64,000 nt of DNA from Mytilisepta virgata. Its lineage: Eukaryota; Mollusca; Bivalvia; Mytilida; Mytilidae. Of this stretch, positions 1 to 10,601 are shown one piece after another. The stretch is from positions 45,276,150 to 45,340,149 of the forward strand of contig CM051514.1 of assembly GCA_028015205.1 (NCBI GenBank), in the 5' to 3' direction. Each line of letters opens with the position of its first letter. Position 1 is the first letter of the stretch. The position numbers and the translations under genes are program-made. The notes beneath the pieces were generated by a model. It was not told the origin of the DNA and made no database searches. It worked only from the letters and a program-made list of their open reading frames with translations.

Positions 1-299
1 TAAGGAAAAATGTATTTAATTTGTGTACCTAGTAAATTAAAATAACCGCTAACAATGAACGGTAGCTCACATGAGCCGCAATTCCGAATATTTATACCTG
101 CATGGAGAACATGAATAATATGATATGCATATAATTTTACACTTTTTCAATATCTCTTTAATTCGTATTAAGCATGATAATACAACAATTGCTAATAATC
201 TATTTCAAACAAACAAAATAAAACTACAAAAAAACCCAGTAAAATATAAGTTATTTACATTAATTCAAAGTTTATTGAAATACATTCTTGTCCCGCAAA

Positions 300-590
300 C
301 AACTTCCATATATGGCAAACGCAAAAATTACCTTATATGGAAAATGCGAAAATATACCATATACGATAAAGGATACGATGCACGTTAAACCATACCATAA
401 TGTAACCAAAACGATAAACGCTAAACGAAACGCTAAACCATACGCTATACGCTAAAATATCGTTAATGGTATCGTTTATGGTATAAGGCCATCGTCCGTA
501 CATCGTCCGTACATCGTTCTTTCAGCGTTAGTACATCGTCCGTACATCGTTCATTCAGCGTCCGTGCATCGTTCGTTCATCGTTTGAGTT
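300..590. repeat. Degenerate short-motif foldback and tandem array
   Basis: The left part repeats variants of AACGCTAAACG and ATACCATA. The middle (about 460-485) carries inverted versions such as ATGGTATCG and TATGGTAT. The right part (about 488-575) is a tandem array built on CGTCCGTACAT and CGTTCATTCAGCG with a period near 33 bp. No protein is supported here. It resembles the other motif-degenerate arrays in this window (24.99-25.34 kb and 30.55-30.90 kb). Its family is not recognised. Confidence 0.6.
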
Positions 591-827
591 GTTAACATTT
601 ACGTTACAGGATGTGTAATACAGCAAACAATAATACTTCATTGGAAAACTGTTGACTTTTTAACTTTCACATGAAAAACGGCACTAAACGTGCTTTTCAC
701 TTTCTATTATATTTTAGTGTATATTGACCCATTTTCTATCTGTATTTGGAGTTTATCTGTTCTAGTAGTGTAAATATAATTCAATGCTTTCATTCGGTCA
801 TTATTAAGCATTAAATGAACATTTCAG

Positions 828-1589
828 AATGTGGAGATAATGGATACCAGAAGCTTTTTGACGATCTGTGCATTAAAGTCTATGCCTCGGCCCTTCCATA
901 TGACTCTGCTCAAGAACAATGCCGAGGGGAGGGCGGTCGACTTGTATGATTGGATACAGAGGAGAAGATGAAAGAAATGAGGAAACACTTGAAATCAATT
1001 GCAGGAGGAAGTAAGTAGACTGATAATCATTGTCTCCTTCAGGATTTTAATCTTTGAAGTACAAAGATTTTAAAAAATATACTTCCAGAAAGAGATAACA
1101 GATTATTTGTACATTAAGTGAATTAAGCTAAGTTTTCAGTAGCATGTTTTATTATACTATCGTGAGACCAAAGTAATACTTTCTATGTTGGAAAATAACA
1201 GTATCTCACTCAAGAAAAGGATCTATTTGTAAATAGTTATATATTTATTTATTTCTCTTCTTGTAACATTATGTTATTCGATGACACAAACTATATTCTC
1301 CTACGCGGATCTTAACATATCTATCCTATGTAAAATTGTGTTTTGGATTCTTTCAGGTTCAAACTATGTATACTATGTCAATGGATGCCGAACAACGAAT
1401 AAGTCAAAATGGGTGTACTCTAGTGGAACTGATATTACACTGTTCAAGTGGGGAAGTAACGAACCACACAACTGGGTCGAAGACCGTTGTCTTTGCCTTT
1501 ATACCACTGATTTTATCTACGGCGATACTACTTGTGAAGGTAGCAAGGGATACTTTTCCTTTGGTTTTATCTGCGAAAGAGTGCTGTAA
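828..1589 (+). pseudogene. C-type lectin copy A: last two exons, with in-frame TGA
   Basis: Two exons with good splice sites are visible. Exon 828-1010 follows TTTCAG and ends at GTAAGT. Exon 1357-1589 follows TTTCAG and ends in TAA, with AATAAA at 1613-1618. They encode most of a C-type lectin domain: an ECGDNGYQKL opening, an AQEQC cysteine, RLV-stop-LDTEEK, then YYVNGC, WGSNEPHNW, CLCLY and a GFICERVL end. The Ca-site triplet reads EPH rather than the mannose-type EPN. Known members of this family are secreted glycan-binding immune proteins. An in-frame TGA interrupts the first exon; the rest of the frame is open. Upstream exons (signal peptide) were not found before 828. It is either a pseudogene or a locus with a recoded or polymorphic stop. 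Confidence 0.72.
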
Positions 1590-1953
1590 ATTCCCCAGTC
1601 CATTACTGTTTCAATAAAACCTTTTGGTACTTTATTTGTTTTGTTTTTAAATTTTCATCGTTAATTAATGCATGGAATTGGAAATGAGATAGGTGTACTG
1701 CAAAATCATTATGTTTACTTCAGTATATCCAATATTGCTAAATTTGATATTGTTCCATTGTAAATATAATTAAAATGTAGCAATGTAGCAATGTATATTT
1801 TCATGGAAAACTGAAAGTTTTGTTCTGAATTTCTTTGGGAATATAAATTGTAAAAAATCTATAGTGGTATAATATCTGGGATCTGATATTAATGGGAAAT
1901 AAAATATTAATGGTCTGGATCATAAGAAAGTATATACAGTATAAAACACATAT

Positions 1954-2116
1954 AGATTCTCCTTCAGATACGAGTCAGTTATGGAATTTCTCCACCCGAG
2001 ATAGTTATATTTTTGATTTTCAAGACGCGAGCCTTTAGCGAGCGTTTTAAAATCTAAAATGTAACAATTGAGGGTGGAGAAATTTCATAACTCACGAGTA
2101 AATTCAAGGAGAATCT
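1954..2116. mobile_element. Foldback (MITE-like) hairpin element
   Basis: The ends AGATTCTCCT and AGGAGAATCT are exact inverse complements. The imperfect complementarity continues inward through CAGTTATGGAATTTCTCCACCC versus its counterpart near 2070-2100, and through the inner GTTATATTTTTGATTTT and AAAATCTAAAATGTAAC segments. Almost the whole 163 bp can fold on itself around a short AT/GC loop at about 2026-2040. It has no coding capacity. It fits a non-autonomous foldback transposon; a hairpin RNA precursor is the alternative. Confidence 0.65.
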
Positions 2117-3566
2117 GTTTCTCCTATGATTTTCGACAGAAACCTCAAGAAAATGTCGTTGCTATGTAGTTTGTTTACATAGACGTCATTTCGGGATTTC
2201 TCTAGTTTATTGTTCCAATAACTGTAGAAAAAAGGGCGGTAATTCCCAAGTAGAAATTTAATCACAGGGAAGTGGTTAAAGATATTATGTATTTTTATTC
2301 CACCGATTAAACATGTATAGGAGAGACATGCATATCTCATGGTACTCTACTCATTATTACTGTTATTTCTTTTCATATCTTAGATTACTACGAATTAACT
2401 TATTAAACTTAAAAGTATTATTATTCCACATTCAGCGGGAATTTTCCTTTCTATTATAAGCACTTCGTTCTAAGAATTGATAAAATGTTCTGAATTCACA
2501 CTATGTAACATTTGAAATGTAATATCATTTTGCAGTGTTTTTCTTACTATTCGACGTCCGCACAAAAATCGCATGCTCGTCTTCCTAATTTTATACGCAT
2601 ATGATTTATTGTGTTCCATCAAGAGTGTATACCCAAAATTGCATTTGTCTTAGTAAGCATTTTCTGTTTGTGTGTTGTAATTTCCTGTCTGGTTTATTTC
2701 GGATGGGATTTGATGCCGTTAATTAATTGGTATTTTATCAGTAGTCTTTCCTGTTACCTTTTTTTATTATCAATTGTAATTGTTCTCTCTAAAAACGTTC
2801 TAGAGTACTAAGGAGTCAATCTAGTGTACAGCTTTGTCCTTATATTTTGGCATAAAAACTTTTTGACATTTTTTTAATTTGTTCTTCAACTTTTTGGGTT
2901 ATTGCTATGGGTTTCATCATTTTAGGCCTTGAGCACAACTAAAGAGTTGTAAATTTATGAAATGTGCCCATCTTGTGCACAATTGGTAACAACGAATTTT
3001 ATGTAGACAGGTTTCATAATATCTCATGATATATGACATTATATTTTTTTTTATGACACAGCAGAAATCAATATTTAATAGCACTACATTTAATATATTT
3101 AATAATTCCATGTCGAGATTGATATTTTATAAAAGTATGACCTCAACATTTTGTTGTAGTATTTTACATTGCGCTTAATTTAGTTTTGTGAATTTTTGTT
3201 ATGCTTATTTCTCGTTTGACATTTGCATTTTTCCTCAGTCTGTTACGTCTTTATAGTTTATGTTTGTTTTGATATTATTTTCCGCCTTGTCTTTGGATTT
3301 TGGGTTTACCCACTATCTCAGATCGTCTATATTCTTTTTCCTATATTCAAGTTTAAAGCGGGGCAATTGGAAACAATAATCTTACTTTTTCGTGTTTTAG
3401 AGTATATCTGAATGTAAATATGACCACAAATATCGAAAAAATGTCCTTGCTTTGTGCCATTTTGTGCTTTGTTGTAGAAGACGATATATATCTCCTAGAT
3501 ATAAATAAAACGTTTGCTCCAATGTGATTATGTTTCATTGATGTTTCTCCATCGTCAGATATATAT

Positions 3567-3640
3567 GTGAGTGTGTGTGTGTGTGTGTGATTGTGTGTGT
3601 GTGTGGGTGTGTGTGTGTGTGTGATTGTGTGTGTGTGTGT
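3567..3640. repeat. GT microsatellite
   Basis: Runs of TG interrupted by TGATTG and GGG. Open frames across it on both strands are artefacts of the dinucleotide repeat. Confidence 0.9.
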
Positions 3641-3730
3641 CTTCCAACTACAGACACTGAAATCCTCCACATGTACAAACTTGTGCATACTTCGACTGTT
3701 CACAAAATTTCTTACTCGCAGGATTCATTG

Positions 3731-4907
3731 TCAAAAAAGCTTCAATTTGTTTTGTATGTATTTTTGTCTGAGTTTGTCTATCAGCGGAATAGATCGTTTT
3801 GTTAAAATAAAATCACAGTCTTCATTAGTAAATATGAATTTGATATTCCACTGACTTCCATCTATGTTTATACCTGTTTTATTTCCAGGCTTTGTTTTGC
3901 AATAATGTTGAATAACCCCAAGAGTTTTCTTAAAATGTAACACTTCTTCTTTGACGCCGTCTTCGTATTTAATCTGTTTGAGTAATTTAGATCTGAAGTA
4001 TTGGTAAAGTATAAAGTCTGCCTTGTTATACCTGTACAAATGTATCCTGTCCTTATCTTGGATAGAAACTTTGTCTTTGAGTGACAGTAGATTTAAAGGA
4101 ATATAAATAATATCTTTCAAATCCCAACATAAATATCGTTTGAGTAGTACTAAGGACTCGTCAAAATACTCCAACACCATTATTAACATAAAGTCACTAT
4201 TTAATCTTTCTGTATGATGAAGCACCTTTTGTGCAGAATAAAAGTCTTTTTGAGGTATTCCGAAATCTTTGGACATCCGATTGTGAACAAATTTCTGATA
4301 TTCTTGAGGAGTCATATCAGGATTTTTTAAGAATTCAGACAATAGGTCTTGAAATGACATGTCAACAGTTTCCTTCAAAAAGTCTAAAATCCCGAAATAT
4401 TGGGCTGCTGATAAAAAATGGGACTCTGGGTGTCGGATAATACCTATGTACATTGTATCAGAAGGCATAATACTAGAAAATACATTTCTGTCGTAAATTA
4501 CATGATTACACAAAACATTGTAAGTTTCATTAATTGGTGGTGGTAATATGTTATCCAGATCTATTGTTCTATCGTATCCCAAATAATTTGATGTATTAGG
4601 AAAGACTACGTTTAAACCATTTGAATCTGCAAACCGTAAGAAAATGTTCATAACTGTTGTACTGCCAGCTTTGTGTACTTTTAGAAATGCAACATTTCTT
4701 CTCCTCTGATGACAACTGTCCCTTGTACTGTGTTGATGTGTATTATCTCTCCGACGTCGCTGTTGCTGATGGCCGTACGTTTTCTTTTCCATATTATTAT
4801 GGTCTCCAAAGAATATCATTTCTGCGTTAATATTTTCTCTAGAAGGCTTAATTGTTGAGTTATATAAGAAAATTGTCATAACCAAAAACAACAAAATGGA
4901 TAGGCGA
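3731..4907 (-). CDS. Galactose-3-O-sulfotransferase-like enzyme, 3' exon
   Basis: Gal3ST enzymes move sulfate from PAPS to O-3 of galactose on glycolipids or glycoproteins in the Golgi. The exon follows TTTTTCAG at 4908 and runs open to a TGA at 3731-3733. Numbering from the TTG at 4894: a hydrophobic anchor at 1-12 (type II membrane protein), a basic stem, a PAPS 5'-phosphosulfate loop KVHKAGSTT at 72-80, the 3'-phosphate region IGIIRHPESHFLSAAQYF at about 150-167, and the family block LVLLKRYLCWDLKDIIYI at 249-264. The first in-frame ATG is at 4879. However, the frame stays open to the splice acceptor, with hydrophobic residues before the ATG, so an upstream exon very likely supplies the true start and cytoplasmic tail. 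That exon was not found. Length, about 387 residues plus exon 1, is normal for the family. The acceptor sugar cannot be told. Confidence 0.87.
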
Positions 4908-4929
4908 CTGAAAAAGAAAGTAACTTAAA

Positions 4930-7500
4930 ATAGCTGATATTCTGTCAAAATCATGTTTCCGGGTATTATACTTTGGTAAATATCTGCGTTATAATCCTTC
5001 ACCTCAATGTTCAAGTACTGCTATATTCATATGGTACAAGGAATATCAATGGAATTGGTGAGCCGCTGAAAGGTTATAGAACGACCAATGTGAAAAAAAA
5101 AACAAAAGCCAAACAAAACTAAATGCGAAATAAAAACAAAATAGAAAAAAAATAAAGCTTAAAATGTCCAACGTTTCGACCAATATGGCATTTTGTTCAC
5201 GAGCACGTAGATGTCGACTCTTTGAAACGTAACTAATGATAAGAAACAGTAATATTATATTAAGGAAAATGTCGTTTGGCGTTCAAATTCTAAAAAATGT
5301 ACCCCGATGAGTGCAAAATTAGGAATATTAGTATGGTGTTCATGTAGAAAACTGATATTAAGAATATTTTGCATTAATGTCCCGAGGTCGAGGTGTAACC
5401 AGGCTGAACAATTTTTTCCTGTCTGTTTTTTGTGTAAGGCATTGTCGATATCGCCTTCCTCCGTTAAATGTTAGTAAAACGGAATCGCGAACGCCCGACA
5501 AGAATCCATTCTTTTTTTTATTCTTTTTTGTAGCATCTGATTTTCTTAAGTTCTACGATGAAGTTCCCATCGTATATTGGTCCTATATTCTGTCATGTCT
5601 GGATTATATTGATGAAACTACTTTTAAGATAAATAACATAAGATATAATTCCTCTCTTACAATGCAAATGTCTGGATAATTCATCATCAGTAAAGCCAAT
5701 GCAAATTGCCAAATTATTTTGATTAATAGAAGCGGAAATGGACAACTTTCACTGAAAGGGTTGGTACAATATTCCGTAATTATTTAATTTTAATGTTTGA
5801 ATAACATATTCACATCAAGCGTATCATATAGCCACAATCTGAAATATTCTGGTAAGTTGTCTATCGATCTGTGTTTTATTTATTTATTTGTGTGTGTATG
5901 TCTGTTTGATTTCAATTTTGAGAAAGATATTTTTCCGGTTAAAATTTTGTATTTCTAAGGAATACACACTAATTTCTAGATAAACAAATTTTAATATAAA
6001 GAAATTTCTGTTGCCATGAAAATTTAAATCTGTAATTCTCATTTTTACCAAATTGAAAGCGTGAAAAGGAATATTTTTCTCTACTTCTTTTATGACGAAA
6101 CGCCTTACTACTTTGCCATTTTTAAAGGTTTTATTTGTCCAGCGTTTGATATAAAAAAAAAAAAATGTTTTTTTTACAGAATTCACATCTTCTTTTCCCA
6201 AAAATAATCTGTACAGTCATATTTTAAAATGTCAGAATTTATTTGGTATACACTTGATTGGCATTCGTATATACTTCCAAATAACATTGATACAAGATGA
6301 GGTAATTTAATGAAAATCCTATTGATTATGAAAGTATATATAACTACGCTTAAGATATACTGATAGCTTCACATGTAATGTTAAAACATCGAAAATGCCA
6401 TTTTTACAACATTTTAACGCGATACTGATAGTATATAAATGTTGATCTATGCTTTGAAAATATAACACAAACTGAAAATATCAAACTTCCAAGGATTGCA
6501 AAGTAATTAAGAGGTAGGCGTAATTTCAGACATAAATGGTAATAACATCCTGAGAGGGGATACATGAATTTAAGTATCTGCATGTTGGAGACTATTTTTC
6601 CGCTCATTAGAGTATCTTCCCGTATCAAATTCTTACTAGACTTAGTCGTCACTACTATAAGACAAAAAACGGACGTGAGGTTAAAGTGCACAAGTAGCAA
6701 ATCCATGTAATGTTTGAAACTGTTTTTAATGACCGCAATATCTTTTATAATGAAGAAAACGTATCCAAATCACAAAATCAAGCGTTAAATTGAAAATGTA
6801 GTAGATAAAAATGTCTGACGTTAAATTTGTGTTGAAAAATTTAGAATGTCTAACTTACCTGACAAATTTCAAGCGAAACATTCTAAGATCATAACATTTT
6901 CAAACAAAGCAATCTCTTTACTACAGATACTAGTAAATGTTTTATAATTGTTAAACAATAACTAACAAGAAGTAGAATGTAGCAGTTCACATCAAATTTG
7001 AGTTAAGCAATGACATATCAATTTTCCCGTTTAACAGCTGCTAACATAAAACACAATTTACCACTGTGAACGAGATAAAAATACAGGAATTCAAATGATT
7101 GACCAAACGTGAGGTGCATATAACAATTTTATCTTACTAGCAACTTAGCAGTAGATCTTCCTGAATATTTAGGCTAGATAAATTGTTGCACCCTACACAT
7201 ACACGAAACAAAATTTTAGGCAAAGGAAGAGACTGTTTGTTGTTTGTCAGATTGTAGGTGGAAGTAACGGAAGAGTTAAATCTAATCTGTTTCAAATGTT
7301 TCTTTTAAACTTTACAAGATATCTTATAAAGTTTATAAGTTTCTTATAAAGTTTATAGGATATCTCATAGAGAAAATTAGACAAGATAAAGTACGCAGCT
7401 ATGTTAAGGCAATGTTTTTTATTTTTGGTCACGGGGAGATAACTCCTGCTAATAACATGAATATTCATGAACATTGCGTGCTACGTCATGGACGTCAATG
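4930..7500. other. Gene-free region upstream of the sulfotransferase
   Basis: AT-rich sequence with no recognisable domain on either strand. The open frames of 60-105 codons here (for example about 5377-5679 and 6404-6706) have no family signature and are T-rich or K/N-rich, as expected by chance. The 5' exon of the sulfotransferase should lie here or further right. The part from about 7295 to 7450 belongs to a dispersed AT-rich repeat. Confidence 0.45.
7295..7430. repeat. AT-rich palindromic repeat, short copy
   Basis: Contains AAGATATCTTATAAAGTTTATAAG units and a flank (GCAGCTATGTTAAGGC, 7397-7412) that recurs inverted at about 24986-25000 beside the larger array. The two sites are therefore copies of one element in opposite orientation. 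Confidence 0.6.
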
Positions 7501-7528
7501 CCGGCGTTGTTTCCGTCATAAAAGATAT

Positions 7529-7738
7529 TTACGTTAAAATTTCGGTTAATTTTTCGTTGAGATTGATGCGAATGATATAACAACGTATATCCTTACGTTG
7601 TACATCGCAATGCGTGTCTATATTTGGAGAAAAAGGCTTTGATGTGGTAAAACTTGAGCCGTCCATCATCGTACGAAGGCGGGGTCTATTTTCCTTATAT
7701 GGAAATCTTAATCTTTGAGAAGCTTGAAGAGTGGACAT
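7529..7738 (-). other. Possible first coding exon, unidentified
   Basis: The frame starts at an ATG at 7736-7738 in a GTGAAATG context and opens MSTLQASQRLRFPYKENRP, a balanced composition unlike the K/N/I-rich chance frames around it. A GTAAGG splice-donor match follows codon 45 or so, near 7595. It does not join in phase to the sulfotransferase exon at 4907. It lies just downstream of the LINE at 7750-9374. No family is recognised, and it may be part of the unit interrupted by the LINE. Confidence 0.25.
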
Positions 7739-7749
7739 TTCACGTGTTA

Positions 7750-9374
7750 TAGTAAGTAAGTAAGTAAGTAAGTAAATTCTTTATTTATCGAGGGTTACTC
7801 AATTAGACTTAATCTAATTTTCATTGAGGCCCTCCAAACATCCATTAACAAAATCATACACATTCATACAATACACATTCACATAATAATAATCAACAAA
7901 TTATAAACAGTATATAATAAACGTATATAATTAAGATATAGTACATTTTCCTTAAACTCCATTAAGGAAATATTTAAAACAATGTTCCTTAAATATGTTA
8001 ATATTTCGAGAATTTTTTATGCAATATGGCAAATCATTCCAAATTTTAACTGCTGAATACTGAAAGGATTTTTTATAAAAATTTGTATTTGGTCTTTGTA
8101 AGAACAAATCATCATTTACTGAAGATCGCAGATTATAATTGTGAACTTCACTAACAGTTTGTAAAAATAGATACTCTGGAACAAGACCATTTACTGCTTT
8201 ATACATTAGCACAGATTTTTGATATTTAACTCTTTCTACAAAAGGTAACCAGTTCAGAGAAGAGAACATAAAATTTGAAGGAACTGTATTATCACATTCT
8301 AATATAATTCTTGCAGCTCTTTTTTGAAGCTTAGTAATTCTGTCTGAATCTTTTTTAAGTACATCACCCCAAACAGAACTGCAGTAGTCCATATATGGTA
8401 ATATATATGAGTTATAGAACAGCTGTCTAACATAAATTGGTAAAAAATGTTTTAATTTATTTAAAAGTGCAATTTTGGATGATATAATTTTACATACTCT
8501 GTTTACCTGATCTTCCCATTCTAAGTTTTCATCAATATCAATGCCAAGAAGTTTATGACATTTGACGTTTTCAATTTCGGTTTCATCAATTTTGATGGAA
8601 AGCTCAGGTAATTTAATAAGTTTTCTTTTGGAGCCAATGGTCATACATTTAGTTTTGTTAGCATTTATTACCATGCTGTTATTATCACACCAAGACGCGA
8701 TAGTATTCACATCATTTTGCAGCTCGGTATTTATACTTTGAAAATTTTTGTCATGATGATGCAGAGTCGAATCATCAGCATATAAATCAATACCAGACTT
8801 TTTTATATGAAAAGACAAATCATTTATGTATATTATAAAAAGAAGGGGTCCTGTAATAGACCCTTGAGGAACACCATATTTAACAGTATGTTTATCAGAT
8901 TTTATATTTCCATGGTGAACTTCCTGTTTCCTATCAGATAAATAAGATTGAATCCAATTTTTTGTCATGTCTCCAACCTGATAATATTGCAATTTTTGCA
9001 AAAGAATAGAATGATTTACCAGGTCAAAGGCTTTACTAAAATCAATAAAAACTGCACCTACAACTTCACCGTGATCTAAATATTTTAGCCACTCATCAAC
9101 TAATTTTGTAAGAGCGGTTTGACTCGAATGGCATTGTCTAAAACCTGATTGTGAAGTATGTAACAAATTATTCTCATTTAAATATTCATACAATTGAGAG
9201 CAAACATGTCTCTCAAATAGTTTTGATATAGTACAGAGAACTGATATTGGTCTATAATTTGACGGGATATCTTCCGGTCCTCCCTTGTGTATAGGAGTTA
9301 CCCTTGCATGCTTTAACTTTTCTGGAAACTGACCACTGGTCAAACTTTTGTTAATTAAAAATGTGTCATTTGGT
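7750..9374 (-). mobile_element. 5'-truncated non-LTR retrotransposon (LINE), 3' part
   Basis: The element's 3' end is the tandem TAAG repeat at 7751-7773 (TTAC on its coding strand), followed upstream by a 3' UTR and the reverse-transcriptase frame. Short 3' repeats of this kind are usual for CR1/Jockey-like LINEs. The body runs to 9374, where it changes abruptly into the sequence shared with the second 6-kb unit. No apurinic endonuclease domain precedes the reverse transcriptase, so the element is incomplete. Confidence 0.8.
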
Positions 9375-9961
9375 TTCGGTATTTTGTTTCTTTCTTGTAT
9401 GATAGGACAATGCTCAGCACTCTGAACACGTATTGGTATATCTTTGATTTTATCCGTTATGCTCTGTAACTTGTTGTTTTGAACATTCAATAGTTTATCT
9501 TGTTCCACTCTTACATTCTGAACTTGTAAATTTACATCCATAAGATTTTCAGTTTGGTGTTTATCGTTTGTTGCTATTTGTCTATGTAAAGCCGTTAATC
9601 GATCGTTGATTTGATCAAGTTTATTGTCAAGTCTACTTTTTGTTTGCAAATGCAATTTTTCGAGGGAAGTGACCTTTTGAAGTAACAAACGAATAAGACA
9701 TTCCATTGATTCTTCTTTGTTAATATGTATTTCACCATTAATTACACCACGACAGTTATTCTCGGGCATTTCACTTTCGTCCGATTTCGTATTTTCGATA
9801 CATTTTACGTAAGTTTGTTCTGTATTCGTCTCCGATATCTGCAATATTGCAGCTGTTTTTACTGTTAAAGGGACGGTTTCTTCTGTATCCACTGTTGGGG
9901 CGGTGTTATCAGCCGAGGAGAAGGAGCAACAATGATGCAGGCCTTGTAATTGACCAGACAC
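7952..9961 (-). CDS. LINE reverse transcriptase fused in frame to a coiled-coil segment
   Basis: A 669-residue open frame. Residues 1 to about 195 are acidic and then heptad-rich (LLLQKVTSLEKLHLQTKS onward), a probable coiled coil. From about residue 200 it is a reverse transcriptase: HARVTPIHKGG, NYRPISVL, SGFRQCHSSQTAL, VFIDFSKAFDLVNH, VPQGSITGPLLFIIYINDL, the catalytic LYADDSTLH, then a C-terminal WNDLPYCIKNSRNIN region. These are the usual blocks of CR1/Jockey-type polymerases that copy RNA at a nicked target. The endonuclease expected between the two parts is missing. The join near codon 195 falls at position 9375, the left edge of the tandem duplication. The second unit has the coiled coil without the polymerase. 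The catalytic motif is intact, but mobility is unlikely. Confidence 0.8.
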   Translation of the reverse strand: MSGQLQGLHHCCSFSSADNTAPTVDTEETVPLTVKTAAILQISETNTEQTYVKCIENTKSDESEMPENNCRGVINGEIHINKEESMECLIRLLLQKVTSLEKLHLQTKSRLDNKLDQINDRLTALHRQIATNDKHQTENLMDVNLQVQNVRVEQDKLLNVQNNKLQSITDKIKDIPIRVQSAEHCPIIQERNKIPKPNDTFLINKSLTSGQFPEKLKHARVTPIHKGGPEDIPSNYRPISVLCTISKLFERHVCSQLYEYLNENNLLHTSQSGFRQCHSSQTALTKLVDEWLKYLDHGEVVGAVFIDFSKAFDLVNHSILLQKLQYYQVGDMTKNWIQSYLSDRKQEVHHGNIKSDKHTVKYGVPQGSITGPLLFIIYINDLSFHIKKSGIDLYADDSTLHHHDKNFQSINTELQNDVNTIASWCDNNSMVINANKTKCMTIGSKRKLIKLPELSIKIDETEIENVKCHKLLGIDIDENLEWEDQVNRVCKIISSKIALLNKLKHFLPIYVRQLFYNSYILPYMDYCSSVWGDVLKKDSDRITKLQKRAARIILECDNTVPSNFMFSSLNWLPFVERVKYQKSVLMYKAVNGLVPEYLFLQTVSEVHNYNLRSSVNDDLFLQRPNTNFYKKSFQYSAVKIWNDLPYCIKNSRNINIFKEHCFKYFLNGV

Positions 9962-10216
9962 TGATTATGCTGATCTTAAATATTAAGGTAACGTATATCA
10001 GTAACCTGACAACATTCATAACATTACCCACATGCATTTGTCCACAACACGAAGTGGTGTATCACCTGTTCACTGTTGACACTGACACTGTTGTTTGTCA
10101 TTTTTCGTGAACCGTATTTAAAAAAAGAATATTTGTGTGAGAATAGTACAAAATCCAATATCAGAATATGATAAGTCATAAAATTAATGTTTTGTTTAAA
10201 CATATCATTTACCACC

Positions 10217-10256
10217 ACCCCCCCCCCCCCCCCAAAAAAAAAAAAAAAAAAAAAAA
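10217..10256. repeat. Poly-C/poly-A tract (C16 A23)
   Basis: A homopolymer pair in unit 1; the matching tract in unit 2 is C25 A20. Frames crossing it encode only proline/lysine or glycine/phenylalanine runs and are not genes. Confidence 0.9.
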
Positions 10257-10509
10257 CACAAATCTCCCCAAACAAACTCTGGCTAAGTTTTTAGTTGTTA
10301 ATAAAGCCTCTTTTTATTGTCACCAGGGGATTGTAGTTTACTTTGAAAGCCAAATAATAAATAGAATATAAGCGTTTTGTCCTGCTCTGATCTGACAATC
10401 GGCCCGAGGGTAAGGAATGGGGAATTTGTTTTTGTTTTTTTAGGTGGCTAGAGAAAATCTAAATGTTGGTGCTGGTGAAAAGTTTATTTATTTAGTTGAT
10501 GTTTTACAT

Positions 10510-10601
10510 AATCCCTTTTGGGATTCTGTGTTCAGAGCTATTTTTCTGACTGGCCGCCAAGTCAGAAAAATAGCTCCGGACACAGAACCCCAAAAGGGAT
10601 T
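10510..10601. repeat. Long hairpin with 41-bp arms, unit 1
   Basis: Positions 10510-10550 and 10561-10601 are inverse complements at 38 of 41 positions, separated by the 10-base loop TGGCCGCCAA. Two of the three mismatches become G-U pairs in a minus-strand transcript. A 79-codon frame (10444-10683) runs through the palindrome and is probably not a protein. It resembles a small MITE or a hairpin-RNA precursor. An identical copy is at 16576-16667. Confidence 0.75.

Larger units (their letters stand above)
1590..3730. other. Gene-free stretch between lectin A and the sulfotransferase
   Basis: AT-rich sequence without a convincing gene; the short open frames have no recognisable domain and look like chance. 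It contains the hairpin MITE at 1954-2116 and the GT-rich microsatellite at 3567-3640. The segment near 2925-3010 is related to 53211-53300, so it is probably part of a dispersed repeat. Confidence 0.5.

Noticed and set aside
3353..3854. Open frames across the GT repeat on both strands
   Set aside because: They encode only C/V or H/T dinucleotide-repeat peptides from the microsatellite.
7529..7738. First exon of the sulfotransferase
   Set aside because: Its only good donor leaves one base, while the exon at 4907 needs two, so the frames do not join.
10024..10371. Frames of 67-87 codons around the poly-C/poly-A tract (and the copies near 16.1-16.4 kb)
   Set aside because: Their length depends on homopolymer runs; they carry proline/lysine or glycine/phenylalanine stretches and no domain.
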